NCBI GenBank assembly: GCA_000687655.1
Contig: JHWR01000008.1
Coordinates: 1 to 64,000, forward strand
Source of the DNA: Lachnospiraceae bacterium YSB2008
Lineage (GTDB): Bacteria > Bacillota > Clostridia > Lachnospirales > Lachnospiraceae
Length of the DNA: 64,000 nt
Direction: 5' to 3'
Shown: positions 7,754 through 16,916 of the stretch, one piece after another
How positions within the stretch are numbered: position 1 is the first letter of the stretch
Layout: each line of letters starts with the position of its first letter
Program-made: the position numbers and the translations under genes
The notes under the pieces: generated by a model
What the model was told of the DNA's origin: nothing
The model's database searches: none
The model's input: only the letters and a program-made list of their open reading frames with translations

Positions 7754-8305
7754 ATGCAGGAAAGAAGAAGACCAAGAAGAGAAATGTACTACGTAGACGG
7801 CAGTACAGTCAGAAAAACTGAATATTCAGCATATCCATCCAGAAGGTATGAGGAGTACCCATCTCGTAGAGAGAAGAGACGTACACTCACACGTGAGGAA
7901 GAGAGAAAGCTTGCCAAGAAGAGAAGAAACAGAGAGGCAAACAAGAAGCACATGACTAAGGTTGCCAAGAAGGCAGCTAAGTCACAGTCATTCGACTTTG
8001 CATATACAGTTCTTCTTCTTGTTGCATTTGGTGTAATGCTCGCTTCGTGCGTTTATATGCTCAGACTCGAAGGGCGAGTTAAGGAGCAGGAGAGCAACAT
8101 AACAAGGCTTTCCAGCGAACTCGACACTATCAAGTCCGATAATATGTCATATTCTGACTCGCTTTCGAATATGTATACTCTTGATGAGATATATAAGATT
8201 GCAACCAAAGAACTTGGAATGGTTTACAGCAGTAAGGGTCAGATCATATATTATGACAGTGCGAATGAGGACTATGTAACACAGTTCGAAGACGTACCGG
8301 ATTAA
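7754..8305 (+). CDS. ftsL: FtsL/DivIC-like cell division protein
   Basis: Single-pass membrane protein of the divisome, expected to act with FtsQ/DivIB and FtsW/PBP at the septum. Seen: a long basic, Arg/Lys-rich cytoplasmic N-terminus (residues about 1-77), one transmembrane segment (AYTVLLLVAFGVMLASCVYML, about 80-100), then a coiled coil (RVKEQESNITRLSSELDTIKSD). Sequence conservation of FtsL is poor, so the call rests on topology and on the position between rsmH and the class B PBP. At 183 residues it is longer than usual FtsL because of its N-terminal extension. AGGATAGGTT precedes the start ATG 7754. Confidence 0.85.
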   Translation: MQERRRPRREMYYVDGSTVRKTEYSAYPSRRYEEYPSRREKRRTLTREEERKLAKKRRNREANKKHMTKVAKKAAKSQSFDFAYTVLLLVAFGVMLASCVYMLRLEGRVKEQESNITRLSSELDTIKSDNMSYSDSLSNMYTLDEIYKIATKELGMVYSSKGQIIYYDSANEDYVTQFEDVPD

Positions 8306-8339
8306 AATAAAATGACCGGAAGAAGTGAGACTTTCGGAT

Positions 8340-10328
8340 ATGAAGAAGAAAAAGAAGAAAATCTTTTTACGTAGAATGAGAGGGCAACTCTCAGTAGTAA
8401 TGGTACTCCTGACATTTGCCCTTCTTTTTTTAGTTGGTAAGATCATATATATAAATGTAACGAACGGTGCAAAGTATAAGCAGAGGGTTCTGAGCCAGAA
8501 GAGGTACAGGAGTATATCTGTTCCGTATAAGCGCGGTGACATACTTGATACGAACGGAACCATTCTTGCAACAAGTAATAAGATTTATAATCTTGTTATA
8601 GAACCAAAGAATATTCTTGAAAGAGAAGCCAATAAGGATGCAACTGTTGAAGCGCTTGAGAAGTATTTCGACATAACTCCTGAGGAGATGAGTGAGTATC
8701 TGAAGGATTCCAATTCACAGTATAAGGTTATAAGAAAGAAACTCAATTATCCTGAAGTCAAGGCTTTCAATGAATACAGGGCAAATGACGCTGATGGCAA
8801 GAAGGTTATAGGCGTGTGGTTTGAAGAGGACTACGTAAGAGTTTACCCTTATAATGAGATGGCATGTCATCTGCTCGGATTTACAGTCAGTGGAAATGAA
8901 GGCCTAAGTGGTATCGAAGGATACTATAATGATGTGCTGAACGGTGAAGAGGGAAGAACCTACAGTTACCTCAATACGGATCTTAATCTTGAGAATAAGA
9001 CAGAAGCGCCTGTAAATGGACTGAGCCTCGTTACATCTCTGGATCTTGAAGTTCAGAAGATAGTTCAGAAAAATGCTGAAGAATATATGAAGCTCATTGA
9101 TACCAAGAATGTTTCAGTTCTTGTCATGAGACCGGATAACTGCGAGATTCTGGCAGTATATAATTCACATCAGTATAATCCGAATGAACCATATAATACT
9201 GACACCATAAGATATCAGTTTAAAAATGAAGAAACCGGAAATCCTATGACGGATGATGAATATGAAGCTGCACTTGCTTCTATGACTGACGCGGATAAGG
9301 TTGAACATCTCGAGGATGTATGGAGAGATTTCGCTGTAAGCGATAACTATGAGCCGGGTTCGACATATAAGACCTTTACTATTTCCGGTGCACTTGAAGA
9401 TAACAAGGTATCACTTGATGATCAGTTCTATTGCCAGGGATATCTGCAGGTAGCTGATGCTACCATAAGATGCCATCACACCTCAGGTCATGGAATGGTA
9501 ACTACAGTTCAGGCTCTTGAAAAGTCCTGTAACCCGGGACTTATGCAGATAGCAAAGAAGGAAGGAAGAGAAACCTTCGATAAGTACCAGAAGCTTTTCG
9601 GTTTCGGACAGAGGACCAATATTGATCTTAACGGTGAACCGGGTGCTGCAACACTAAAGTCTCTTGTATATGATGTTGATTCTCTGAATTCTGTTGAGCT
9701 TGCAACCTCATCATTCGGACAGGGTGTTACGGTTACGATGATGCAGCTTGGTACTGCTTTCTGCTCGGTTATAAACGGCGGTAATTATTATGAACCGCAT
9801 GTTGTAAGACAGATCATAGATTCCGATGGGAATGTAATAGAGAATCATAAGGATGTACTCGTTAGAAAGACAATATCTGAGGAAACCTCAAAGAATATGA
9901 GGGAGATGCTTCAGGGCGTTGTTACCGAGGGTACCGGCGGACTTGCAGCGGTGGATGGTTACTCCATAGGCGGCAAGACAGGAACGGCTGAGAAGATTCC
10001 GAGAGGTAACAGAAAGTATATCCTTTCATTTATAGGATTTGCACCGGTTGAGGATCCTCAGGTTGTAATCTACTGCCTCGTGGATGAACCGGATCCGGAC
10101 AATCCAAAATTCACAAGTACAGGTTGTATACTCTTCCATATGATAGCAGAGGATCTGCTTCCATATATGAATATCTATAAGACGGATTCTGATGATCCTG
10201 AGAGTGAAGGTGAGACAGAAATGCCTGTAGATATCTTCGCTACAGATACGGATGCTACACAGGACGATATCGGAGATACCGGAACGCTGAACGGAAACGG
10301 TGGCGAAACGGATGGAGCAACAAACTAA
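8340..10328 (+). CDS. Class B penicillin-binding protein (FtsI/PBP2-like transpeptidase)
   Basis: Septal peptidoglycan transpeptidase. Seen: Lys-rich N-terminus and transmembrane anchor (about residues 15-38), pedestal domain with RGDILDTNGTILATS, and a transpeptidase domain with the active-site S341-T-Y-K, the S396-C-N motif and K546-T-G. No PASTA domains, unlike SpoVD or many Firmicute division PBPs. The C-terminus is a Thr/Asp/Gly-rich tail (FATDTDATQDD) resembling linkers in other envelope proteins of this window. The start is uncertain: ATG 8340 lacks a clear ribosome site, and GTG 8325 is in frame 15 bases upstream. Sits between ftsL and murD, where mraY would often be found. Confidence 0.93.
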   Translation: MKKKKKKIFLRRMRGQLSVVMVLLTFALLFLVGKIIYINVTNGAKYKQRVLSQKRYRSISVPYKRGDILDTNGTILATSNKIYNLVIEPKNILEREANKDATVEALEKYFDITPEEMSEYLKDSNSQYKVIRKKLNYPEVKAFNEYRANDADGKKVIGVWFEEDYVRVYPYNEMACHLLGFTVSGNEGLSGIEGYYNDVLNGEEGRTYSYLNTDLNLENKTEAPVNGLSLVTSLDLEVQKIVQKNAEEYMKLIDTKNVSVLVMRPDNCEILAVYNSHQYNPNEPYNTDTIRYQFKNEETGNPMTDDEYEAALASMTDADKVEHLEDVWRDFAVSDNYEPGSTYKTFTISGALEDNKVSLDDQFYCQGYLQVADATIRCHHTSGHGMVTTVQALEKSCNPGLMQIAKKEGRETFDKYQKLFGFGQRTNIDLNGEPGAATLKSLVYDVDSLNSVELATSSFGQGVTVTMMQLGTAFCSVINGGNYYEPHVVRQIIDSDGNVIENHKDVLVRKTISEETSKNMREMLQGVVTEGTGGLAAVDGYSIGGKTGTAEKIPRGNRKYILSFIGFAPVEDPQVVIYCLVDEPDPDNPKFTSTGCILFHMIAEDLLPYMNIYKTDSDDPESEGETEMPVDIFATDTDATQDDIGDTGTLNGNGGETDGATN

Positions 10329-10345
10329 TATATAAGGAGAACCAC

Positions 10346-11698
10346 ATGTTTAAGAAAGTATGTGTGGCAGGTGCGGGAAAAAGCGGTAAAGCAGCAGCTG
10401 AGCTTCTTCTCCGTAACGGCATGGAAGTAACTATATTTGATCAGAATGAATCGCTTGATACGGAAAATGTAAAGAGTGATATCAAGGGCGGAGAGAGTGT
10501 CAGCTTTGTTCTCGGAGACTTAAGTGAGGAATTCCTCGGAGGGATAGACCTCTTTGTAATAAGTCCCGGCATCCCTGTTGATGCTGACTTCGTAAAAACG
10601 GTTGATAAGCTTAATATCCCGATATGGGGTGAGATAGAACTTGGCTATTTCTTCGCAAGAGGAACCATAGCCGCTATCACAGGCACGAATGGAAAGACAA
10701 CAACTACAACGCTTGTGGGGGAGATATTTAAAGCGTACAAAGATGACAGTATCGTAGTTGGAAATATCGGTATTCCATTCACAGAATACGCTGACAGATG
10801 TCCGGAAGGGACTCTTGTGGCTGCAGAGATCAGCAGCTTCCAGCTGGAGACTATCCATACCTTCAGACCTCACGTGTCAGCTATTCTGAACCTGACCCCC
10901 GATCATCTTAACAGACACTATACATTTGATAATTACGCGCGTATCAAATTTGATATTGCCCGTAATCAGACAGAGGATGACTTCGTTATTCTGAATCATG
11001 ATGACAGTGAAGTTGTTGCAAGAAGAGATCTTGTCAAGAATGCTAAGGTGGTATATTTCAGCCGACTTACAGAACTTGATGAGGGTGTCTTTGTCAAGAA
11101 TGGAAATGTAGTGGTCCGTGAAGACGGAAAGGAAACAGAAATTCTTCCTCTCAGCGAGGTTAAGATACTGGGAAGCCATAATGTAGAGAATGTACTTGCC
11201 GCAGCAGCTGTATGCTACTATATGGGAATCCCTGTTGATATCATAAGAGAAGTAACAGTTAATTTCCTCGGTGTTGAACACAGGATAGAATATGTAAGAA
11301 CACTGAACGGAGTTAAGTATTATAACGATTCAAAGGGAACTAATCCTGATGCGGCTATAAAGGGCATAGGAGCTATGCCGGGACCGACCTTCCTCATAGG
11401 CGGCGGTTATGATAAGAAGTCAGAATATGATGAATGGATCGATGCATTTGACGGTAAGGTCAAGGCTCTTGTACTTATAGGTGAGACTGCTGAGAAGATC
11501 GCAGAGACTGCAAGGGCTCACGGATTCACAGACATCGTATTTAAGGACAGCCTCAAAGAAGCTGTTGAATTTTGTCACGAGAACTCAGTAGATGGTGACA
11601 ATGTCCTGCTTTCTCCTGCATGTGCAAGCTGGGATATGTTCAAGAGCTACGAAGAGAGAGGACGTCTCTTTAAAGAATATGTAAATGAACTGATATAG
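10346..11698 (+). CDS. murD: UDP-N-acetylmuramoylalanine--D-glutamate ligase MurD
   Basis: Cytoplasmic Mur ligase adding D-Glu to UDP-MurNAc-L-Ala with ATP hydrolysis. Seen: N-terminal Rossmann segment (VCVAGAGKSGKAAAELL), ATP-binding GTNGKTTTT near residue 113, NLTPDHLNRH near 188, and the C-terminal domain with YYNDSKGTNPDAAIKG and LLSPACASWDMFKSYEERG. 450 residues, full length. AAGGAG lies about 9 bases before the ATG. Next in line is ftsW, 18 bases on. Confidence 0.97.
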   Translation: MFKKVCVAGAGKSGKAAAELLLRNGMEVTIFDQNESLDTENVKSDIKGGESVSFVLGDLSEEFLGGIDLFVISPGIPVDADFVKTVDKLNIPIWGEIELGYFFARGTIAAITGTNGKTTTTTLVGEIFKAYKDDSIVVGNIGIPFTEYADRCPEGTLVAAEISSFQLETIHTFRPHVSAILNLTPDHLNRHYTFDNYARIKFDIARNQTEDDFVILNHDDSEVVARRDLVKNAKVVYFSRLTELDEGVFVKNGNVVVREDGKETEILPLSEVKILGSHNVENVLAAAAVCYYMGIPVDIIREVTVNFLGVEHRIEYVRTLNGVKYYNDSKGTNPDAAIKGIGAMPGPTFLIGGGYDKKSEYDEWIDAFDGKVKALVLIGETAEKIAETARAHGFTDIVFKDSLKEAVEFCHENSVDGDNVLLSPACASWDMFKSYEERGRLFKEYVNELI

Positions 11699-11716
11699 AT
11701 AGTGGAGATTTGAACT

Positions 11717-12871
11717 TTGGCTGAAAGAGGAACTGAGGTAAAAAAGAATAAGAAGAGTCAGGTGATCCTGGTCAAGGGTACTTATTTTGATTACCCTCTG
11801 TTCTTTCTGGTAATCTTCCTTGTCGGATTCGGCCTTCTTATGGTTTACAGTTCAAGTTTCTATGAGGGAAGGATCAAGTACGGAAACAGTTCATTTTTCT
11901 TTACAAGACAATTGGTATTTGCGGGCGCCGGATTTATAGCCATGATGATAATATCCGTAATCCGTTATCAGTTTCTTCAGAAGCTGGTACATATCGGACT
12001 TATAGTCGGTGCTGCGTTCATGATTCTTCTTAGGGTTAAAGGTATAAGTAAGAACGGTTCGACAAGATGGCTTGAAGTGTTCGGTATCAGATTCCAGCCT
12101 TCGGAATTTGTTAAGATAATTCTCATAATTTATGTTGCATATCTTTTTACTAAGTATTCAGGAATGCTCCGTAAGTTCACGGACGAGCTGAAGATACTGA
12201 TAGTCCCGGGAATATTCGTAGTACTTATTGCTATTGAGAACCTGAGTTCTGCAATCATATGCTTCTCGATTATAGCCGTTATGTGGTTCGTTGCTACACC
12301 TAAGCCGCTGAAGGTTATTATACTCGGCGCGATAGGTATGGCAGGCCTTGTCGGAAGTATATTCCTGGTTGGTTATCGAAGTGACCGTATTGATGCGTGG
12401 CTTCATCCGGAAACGGCTAAGAATGGCTTCCAGGTTATGCAGTCGCTGTATGCAATCGGAAATGGAGGAATCTTCGGAAGAGGACTCGGCGGAAGTATAC
12501 AGAAGATGGGTTCTGTTCCTGAAGCATACAATGATATGATCTTCTCCATAATATGTGAAGAGCTCGGAATAGTCGGAGCGGCTGCGATAATAATCGTATT
12601 CATAATGCTGCTCTGGAGAATCCGTTTCATAGCTGAAAGTGCACCTGACAGATTCGGTTCATTTATCTGCGTAGGTGTTATTGCACATATAGGAGTTCAG
12701 GTCCTTGTAAATATCGGAGTTGTTACAAATACTATACCAAATACAGGTGTTACACTTCCGTTCATCAGTTACGGAGGTACCTCGCTGATGCTGCTTCTTG
12801 CGGAGATGGGAGTCATCTTCTCCATAACAAGACAGATCAGACCATACAGACCGAAAGTGGGCGAACAGTAA
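11717..12871 (+). CDS. ftsW: Peptidoglycan glycosyltransferase FtsW (SEDS family)
   Basis: Polytopic SEDS glycosyltransferase that polymerises lipid II and pairs with the class B PBP encoded upstream. Seen: about ten hydrophobic segments, the motif NGSTRWLEVFGIRFQPSEFVK near residues 115-135, and the C-terminal NTGVTLPFISYGGTSLM. A cytosolic charged N-terminus precedes the first membrane span. The start is TTG 11717, nine bases behind GGAG; no ATG is available close by. It could equally be called SpoVE or RodA by sequence alone, but the division-cluster position argues for FtsW. Confidence 0.94.
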   Translation: MAERGTEVKKNKKSQVILVKGTYFDYPLFFLVIFLVGFGLLMVYSSSFYEGRIKYGNSSFFFTRQLVFAGAGFIAMMIISVIRYQFLQKLVHIGLIVGAAFMILLRVKGISKNGSTRWLEVFGIRFQPSEFVKIILIIYVAYLFTKYSGMLRKFTDELKILIVPGIFVVLIAIENLSSAIICFSIIAVMWFVATPKPLKVIILGAIGMAGLVGSIFLVGYRSDRIDAWLHPETAKNGFQVMQSLYAIGNGGIFGRGLGGSIQKMGSVPEAYNDMIFSIICEELGIVGAAAIIIVFIMLLWRIRFIAESAPDRFGSFICVGVIAHIGVQVLVNIGVVTNTIPNTGVTLPFISYGGTSLMLLLAEMGVIFSITRQIRPYRPKVGEQ

Positions 12872-12874
12872 TAT

Positions 12875-13579
12875 ATGAAAAAATGGATAGTTCTGATCGT
12901 TATCGCGGCCATACTTCTTGGAGCGTTTATATATGTATCGACTTATCATCTCGATGAGATAGAAATAAGCGGATGCGTGTATTCTTCAGAGGATGAGGTC
13001 CGCGCTGCGATAGAGAATGAAGCAAAAATGAATAATTCGCTGTATCTTCTTCTGGCACTCAGAATGCATGATATCGAGAACGTTCCATTTGTATCCGGAA
13101 CAGATATTGAATTTGTCTCGAAGAATCATCTTCTTGTGACAGTTTATGAGAAACAGCTGGCAGGCTGTATTACATACATGGACAGCTATATTTACTTCGA
13201 TAATGAAGGAAATGTACTTGAATCAAGTCATGAACTTAAGGAAGGCGTTCCATGTATAGAAGGTCTTGATATAAGTAAATGGGAAAATGGACAGAAGCTT
13301 CCGATCAAGAACGAGAAGAAGTTTGACAGGATACTGAATATTACCCAGCTTATAGATAAGTACAGCCTTGAGATAGACAAGATTCTCTTTACGCCTGAGG
13401 ATGATATAATCTTTGTTCATAAGGATATCCGTATCGAGATAGGAGACGGTACATATCTTTCAGTACAGATGATGAATCTGGGCAGTATACTTGAAGGGCT
13501 TGAAGGGAAAAAAGGTACATTATATATGAAAGATTTCACAACAAGTACCAGCAGAGCCAGTTTTAAGGAAGAACACTGA
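12875..13579 (+). CDS. ftsQ: FtsQ/DivIB-like cell division protein
   Basis: Single-pass divisome protein with an extracytoplasmic POTRA domain. Seen: transmembrane segment at residues 4-23 (WIVLIVIAAILLGAFIYVST), POTRA-like region starting LDEIEISGCVYSSEDEVRAAIE, then an FtsQ beta domain (VTVYEKQLAGCITYMDSYIYF ... GNVLE). 234 residues, in the normal range for short Firmicute DivIB. It begins 3 bases after ftsW, so the two are cotranscribed. No terminator separates it from ftsZ, but a promoter is present in between. Confidence 0.88.
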   Translation: MKKWIVLIVIAAILLGAFIYVSTYHLDEIEISGCVYSSEDEVRAAIENEAKMNNSLYLLLALRMHDIENVPFVSGTDIEFVSKNHLLVTVYEKQLAGCITYMDSYIYFDNEGNVLESSHELKEGVPCIEGLDISKWENGQKLPIKNEKKFDRILNITQLIDKYSLEIDKILFTPEDDIIFVHKDIRIEIGDGTYLSVQMMNLGSILEGLEGKKGTLYMKDFTTSTSRASFKEEH

Positions 13580-13620
13580 TTAAAAAACACTTAAAATCGC
13601 ATAAAATAAGCAATTTCTAG

Positions 13621-13649
13621 TTGATTTATTTACATAAAACCTTTATGAT
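13621..13649 (+). promoter_or_regulatory. Promoter candidate for ftsZ
   Basis: TTGATT (13621-13626), 17-bp spacer, TATGAT (13644-13649) in a 139-base A+T-rich gap before ftsZ. It would let ftsZ be expressed above the level of the rest of the cluster. Confidence 0.6.
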
Positions 13650-13718
13650 ATATGAGGTTAATTGTATTTTAACGAGAAAGTTATGCAAAGTGAAGAATAA
13701 TATAAGGAGGAAGGAACC

Positions 13719-14948
13719 TTGCTTGAAATAAAATCAAATGATGAAAAGAACCCTGCAAGAATCCTGGTTATAGGTGTAGGTGGAGCAGGAAATAACGCTG
13801 TTAACAGAATGATCGATGAGAATGTTGAAGGTGTAGAGCTTATAGCTATCAATACTGATAAGCAGGCACTCTCGCTCAGCAGAGCAACAACAAAGATTCA
13901 GATCGGTGAGAAGCTGACAAAGGGACTTGGCGCAGGTGCTAAGCCTGAAATCGGTGCAAGTGCTGTTGAAGAAAACAGAGAAGAGATAAATGATATCATT
14001 AAGGATGCCGATATGGTATTCGTAACCTGCGGTATGGGTGGCGGAACCGGTACAGGTGCAGCTCCTATAGTAGCAGAGATAGCAAGGAACCTTGGAATAC
14101 TTACAGTAGGTGTTGTTACGAAGCCTTTCTCATTCGAAGGAAAGCCTCGTATGGCAAATGCTATGAATGGTATAGCTAAGCTTAGTGATAATGTTGATAC
14201 ACTCATAGTTATCCCTAATGACAAGCTCCTTCAGATATGTGACAAGAGAACAAGCATTCCTGATGCACTTAAGAAGGCAGATGAAGTTCTTCAGCAGGGT
14301 GTTCAGGGTGTTACAGATCTTATCAATAAGCCGGGTCTTATCAACCTCGACTTCGCAGATATCCAGACAGTTATGCGCGACAAGGGTATCGCTCATATCG
14401 GTATCGGTAAAGGAAGCGGAGATAACAAAGCAGTTGATGCTATCAAGTCTGCTATGGATTCACCACTTCTTGAGACAACAGTTGATGGCGCAACAGACAT
14501 CATCGTTAACTTCTCAGGTAACATCGGAATCGTTGAAGCATACGATGCTATCACATACCTTACAGAAGTTGCCGGCGAGAATGCAAATATTATCTTCGGT
14601 ACAGTTGATAATGATGTAGTTGGTGAAGATGTAAGCATTACAATCATTGCAACAGGACTTGAGCAGGATGCTAAGTCATCTGTAAGCATCAAGCCTACAG
14701 CAGTACATAATACAGTTGTTGCTCCTACACCTGCAGCTGAGCCTGCAACAGGAGTTAAGGCACCTTCATTTGGCGGAAGCACAAAGAAGGCTACACCGGT
14801 TCCACTCAGCCTCGGCGGAATAAAGGAACCTAAGGTTTCTGTTTCAGAACCTGCTCCGGCACCTGAAGAGAAGCCTCAGCCATCAGTAACACCTTCAAAG
14901 GAACAGAGTAATAATATTCAGATACCTGCATTCCTTCGCAAGGGTTAA
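13719..14948 (+). CDS. ftsZ: Cell division GTPase FtsZ
   Basis: Tubulin-like GTPase that builds the Z ring at midcell. Seen: N-terminal [18 protein letters not shown], the tubulin signature [10 protein letters not shown] near residue 107, the T7 loop region with [11 protein letters not shown], a Pro/Ala/Lys-rich linker from about 325, and the C-terminal conserved peptide [10 protein letters not shown] that docks FtsA/SepF-type partners. 409 residues. The start is TTG 13719 behind AAGGAGGAAGGAACC, an unusual start for such an abundant protein but with a very strong ribosome site. A terminator follows. Confidence 0.97.
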   Translation: MLEIKSNDEKNPARILVIGVGGAGNNAVNRMIDENVEGVELIAINTDKQALSLSRATTKIQIGEKLTKGLGAGAKPEIGASAVEENREEINDIIKDADMVFVTCGMGGGTGTGAAPIVAEIARNLGILTVGVVTKPFSFEGKPRMANAMNGIAKLSDNVDTLIVIPNDKLLQICDKRTSIPDALKKADEVLQQGVQGVTDLINKPGLINLDFADIQTVMRDKGIAHIGIGKGSGDNKAVDAIKSAMDSPLLETTVDGATDIIVNFSGNIGIVEAYDAITYLTEVAGENANIIFGTVDNDVVGEDVSITIIATGLEQDAKSSVSIKPTAVHNTVVAPTPAAEPATGVKAPSFGGSTKKATPVPLSLGGIKEPKVSVSEPAPAPEEKPQPSVTPSKEQSNNIQIPAFLRKG

Positions 14949-14961
14949 TAAGAAACTACTT

Positions 14962-14995
14962 ACAGCCTCTGATTATTCAGAGGCTGTTTTTTCGT
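14962..14995 (+). terminator. Strong rho-independent terminator after ftsZ
   Basis: Perfect 11-bp stem ACAGCCTCTGA / TCAGAGGCTGT with a TTAT loop, followed by a T-rich run. It closes the division cluster. Confidence 0.95.
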
Positions 14996-15028
14996 TATTT
15001 TTACTAAACTCAAGGGGGATATTCTTCC

Positions 15029-15057
15029 TTGTAATAGGGTGCTCATGATGATATAAT
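15029..15057 (+). promoter_or_regulatory. Sigma-A promoter for the glycosyltransferase operon
   Basis: TTGTAA (15029-15034), 17-bp spacer, perfect TATAAT (15052-15057). The predicted start site is about 15064, which bears on the start codon of the next gene. Confidence 0.75.
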
Positions 15058-15064
15058 CCGTAAT

Positions 15065-15886
15065 GTGTTTTTTTCGGAACATATAAAACGACGTATGTCG
15101 TATTTATCGGAGAATGATTTGGAACAGAGTATTGAAATAGAAGATATGATAAGCGTGGTCATACCATGCTTTCATAATAATGATACTATAAGACGTGCTG
15201 CGCAGTCTGCAGTTGAGCAGAACAAAGTGTCAGTTGAGGTCATAATCGTAGATAACGGAAGGACGCTGGATAGGTCGGTTCTTGATGGACTGGACGGGGT
15301 CAGGGTTCTTGACGTGCCGGATAATATAGGACCTTCGGGCGCCAGAAATGAAGGCGTAAAGAATGCTAATGGTGAATACATAGCATTTCTGGATGCGGAT
15401 GACTGGTGGGACAAAGACAAGCTCCGTAAACAGCTTAAGGTAATGAAGGAGTTTGATATAGAAGGTGAATCTCCTAAGATAGTCTTTACTGCCAGAGAGA
15501 TATATGATCAGAATGAAGTTGATACCGGTAAAATGGTTCCATGTGACAGGCTGGTAGGTTTCAAGAAGCTGCTCAGAAGTAACCAGATAAGCTGTTCCTC
15601 TGTTCTTATGAAAAGAGAGACTGCTCTTGCTTTTCCGATGCAGAGAGATGATATTCATGAGGACTACATTTGCTGGTTGAGTATACTGAAAGAAGGCGGA
15701 TATGCTTACGGAATAAATAAGCCGCTTCTTCTCTATACCGCGAGGAAAGACAGCAAATCAGGCAGCAAGCTGCATTCGGCTGCCATGACTTATGGTGTAT
15801 ATAAATATATGGGCATTCCATTTCCGGGCAGACTCATATATATGTGTACATATGCTTTAAATGGAATAAAGAAACATATTCTGTAG
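15065..15886 (+). CDS. Family 2 glycosyltransferase
   Basis: GT-A fold sugar transferase of unknown substrate, probably acting on a surface polysaccharide or teichoic-type polymer. Seen: MISVVIPCFHNNDTIRRA, the conserved GPSGARNEGV, and the DxD motif in AFLDADDWW. The start is doubtful: GTG 15065 is practically at the predicted +1 of the promoter, so either the mRNA is leaderless or translation starts at ATG 15095 or ATG 15146; the last one directly precedes the conserved SVVIPCF strand but has only a weak AGAAG. The C-terminus has a hydrophobic, basic tail. First gene of a unit running into the purine genes. Confidence 0.88.
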   Translation: MFFSEHIKRRMSYLSENDLEQSIEIEDMISVVIPCFHNNDTIRRAAQSAVEQNKVSVEVIIVDNGRTLDRSVLDGLDGVRVLDVPDNIGPSGARNEGVKNANGEYIAFLDADDWWDKDKLRKQLKVMKEFDIEGESPKIVFTAREIYDQNEVDTGKMVPCDRLVGFKKLLRSNQISCSSVLMKRETALAFPMQRDDIHEDYICWLSILKEGGYAYGINKPLLLYTARKDSKSGSKLHSAAMTYGVYKYMGIPFPGRLIYMCTYALNGIKKHIL

Positions 15887-15899
15887 ACAGGTGAAAGAT

Positions 15900-16916
15900 A
15901 TGGAAAATGATTATGGAAGGGAAAAGGCTATAATAGCCAAGATGAGGAATAATCTCGTTACGGCTCCAAATGCTCCTTTCTCAAGCGATAAAGTTGTTGT
16001 TAATAAGGAAGAAATGCTCGGGCTTCTCGAGAGCCTTGCTGAAGTTGTTGATACTGAACTGAAGACCTTCAGGGAGGTTTCCGACAAGAGGGCAAGGATA
16101 CTGAATGAGGCAAAGGCTGAGGCGGAAGAGATACGTTACGAAGCTGAAAAGAGTGCGAGCCGTATAAGAGTTACCAAGAGAAGACAGGACGAGGAGTTTC
16201 CTTTCAAGAAGAAGGATCTTACTGACGAGGAAGTAAGTGCTCTGCGTACTGCAAATGATATATATGGTGCGTCACTCATATATACTGACGAGATGCTTAC
16301 CGAGGTAGATCACCTTATCAATAATGCCTATGACAATATTGAAAGAGAATTCGACAGGGTACAGGCTACTCTTAAGGCAAAGATAAAGAGTATATCAGAG
16401 AATAAGAACGAGATCATGAACAACCTTCTTGATCTCAGTAATAATGACAGGTACAGCCAGATTCTTGAACTTGCAAATCTTCTTTCCAATGAGCTTTATC
16501 ATGAAAGAGAGAAGGCAAGACTTGAGGAGAGAGAAAGAATCAGTCAGCTTGAGTTCAAGATTACTGATGAAGACGGAGAGCTTTCGGTTGTTCCTGAGAA
16601 GAAACGTCGTCCTCCTATCAATCCGGACAGGACTGCAAAGAAGCTGTCGCGTGAGGAACTTAAGACCATAGGTGTGGAAACAAAGAAGGATGATGACAGA
16701 AAGCTTGTCAGCCGCAAGGATGGCGGTGAGGTAAGGCTTACACTTAATACAGATGACACTATATATAATAAGCCAAAGAAGAAGGCTGCAGAATCCGAAG
16801 AAGATGTAGTTGTTCTCTTTGACAGAGACAAGGAAGAGAAGTCTGCCGAAAACAAGGTTGAGAAAGCAGCAAAGAAAGAAACAGAGAACGAGGCCAAGAA
16901 AGAGACAGAGGAATGA
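15900..16916 (+). CDS. Coiled-coil protein of unknown function downstream of ftsZ
   Basis: 338 residues from ATG 15900, six bases behind AGGTG; an in-frame GTG at 15891 overlaps that ribosome site. Soluble and highly charged. Residues about 35-95 and 145-215 form coiled coils (ILNEAKAEAEEIRYEAEKSASRI), and the last 60 residues are a Lys/Glu-rich disordered tail. The first coil resembles the membrane-peripheral segments of DivIVA/GpsB-like or ATPase stator proteins, but no signature supports a name. A role in division or envelope scaffolding is suggested only by location 1 kb after ftsZ. The stop overlaps the next start (ATGA). Confidence 0.7.
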   Translation: MENDYGREKAIIAKMRNNLVTAPNAPFSSDKVVVNKEEMLGLLESLAEVVDTELKTFREVSDKRARILNEAKAEAEEIRYEAEKSASRIRVTKRRQDEEFPFKKKDLTDEEVSALRTANDIYGASLIYTDEMLTEVDHLINNAYDNIEREFDRVQATLKAKIKSISENKNEIMNNLLDLSNNDRYSQILELANLLSNELYHEREKARLEERERISQLEFKITDEDGELSVVPEKKRRPPINPDRTAKKLSREELKTIGVETKKDDDRKLVSRKDGGEVRLTLNTDDTIYNKPKKKAAESEEDVVVLFDRDKEEKSAENKVEKAAKKETENEAKKETEE

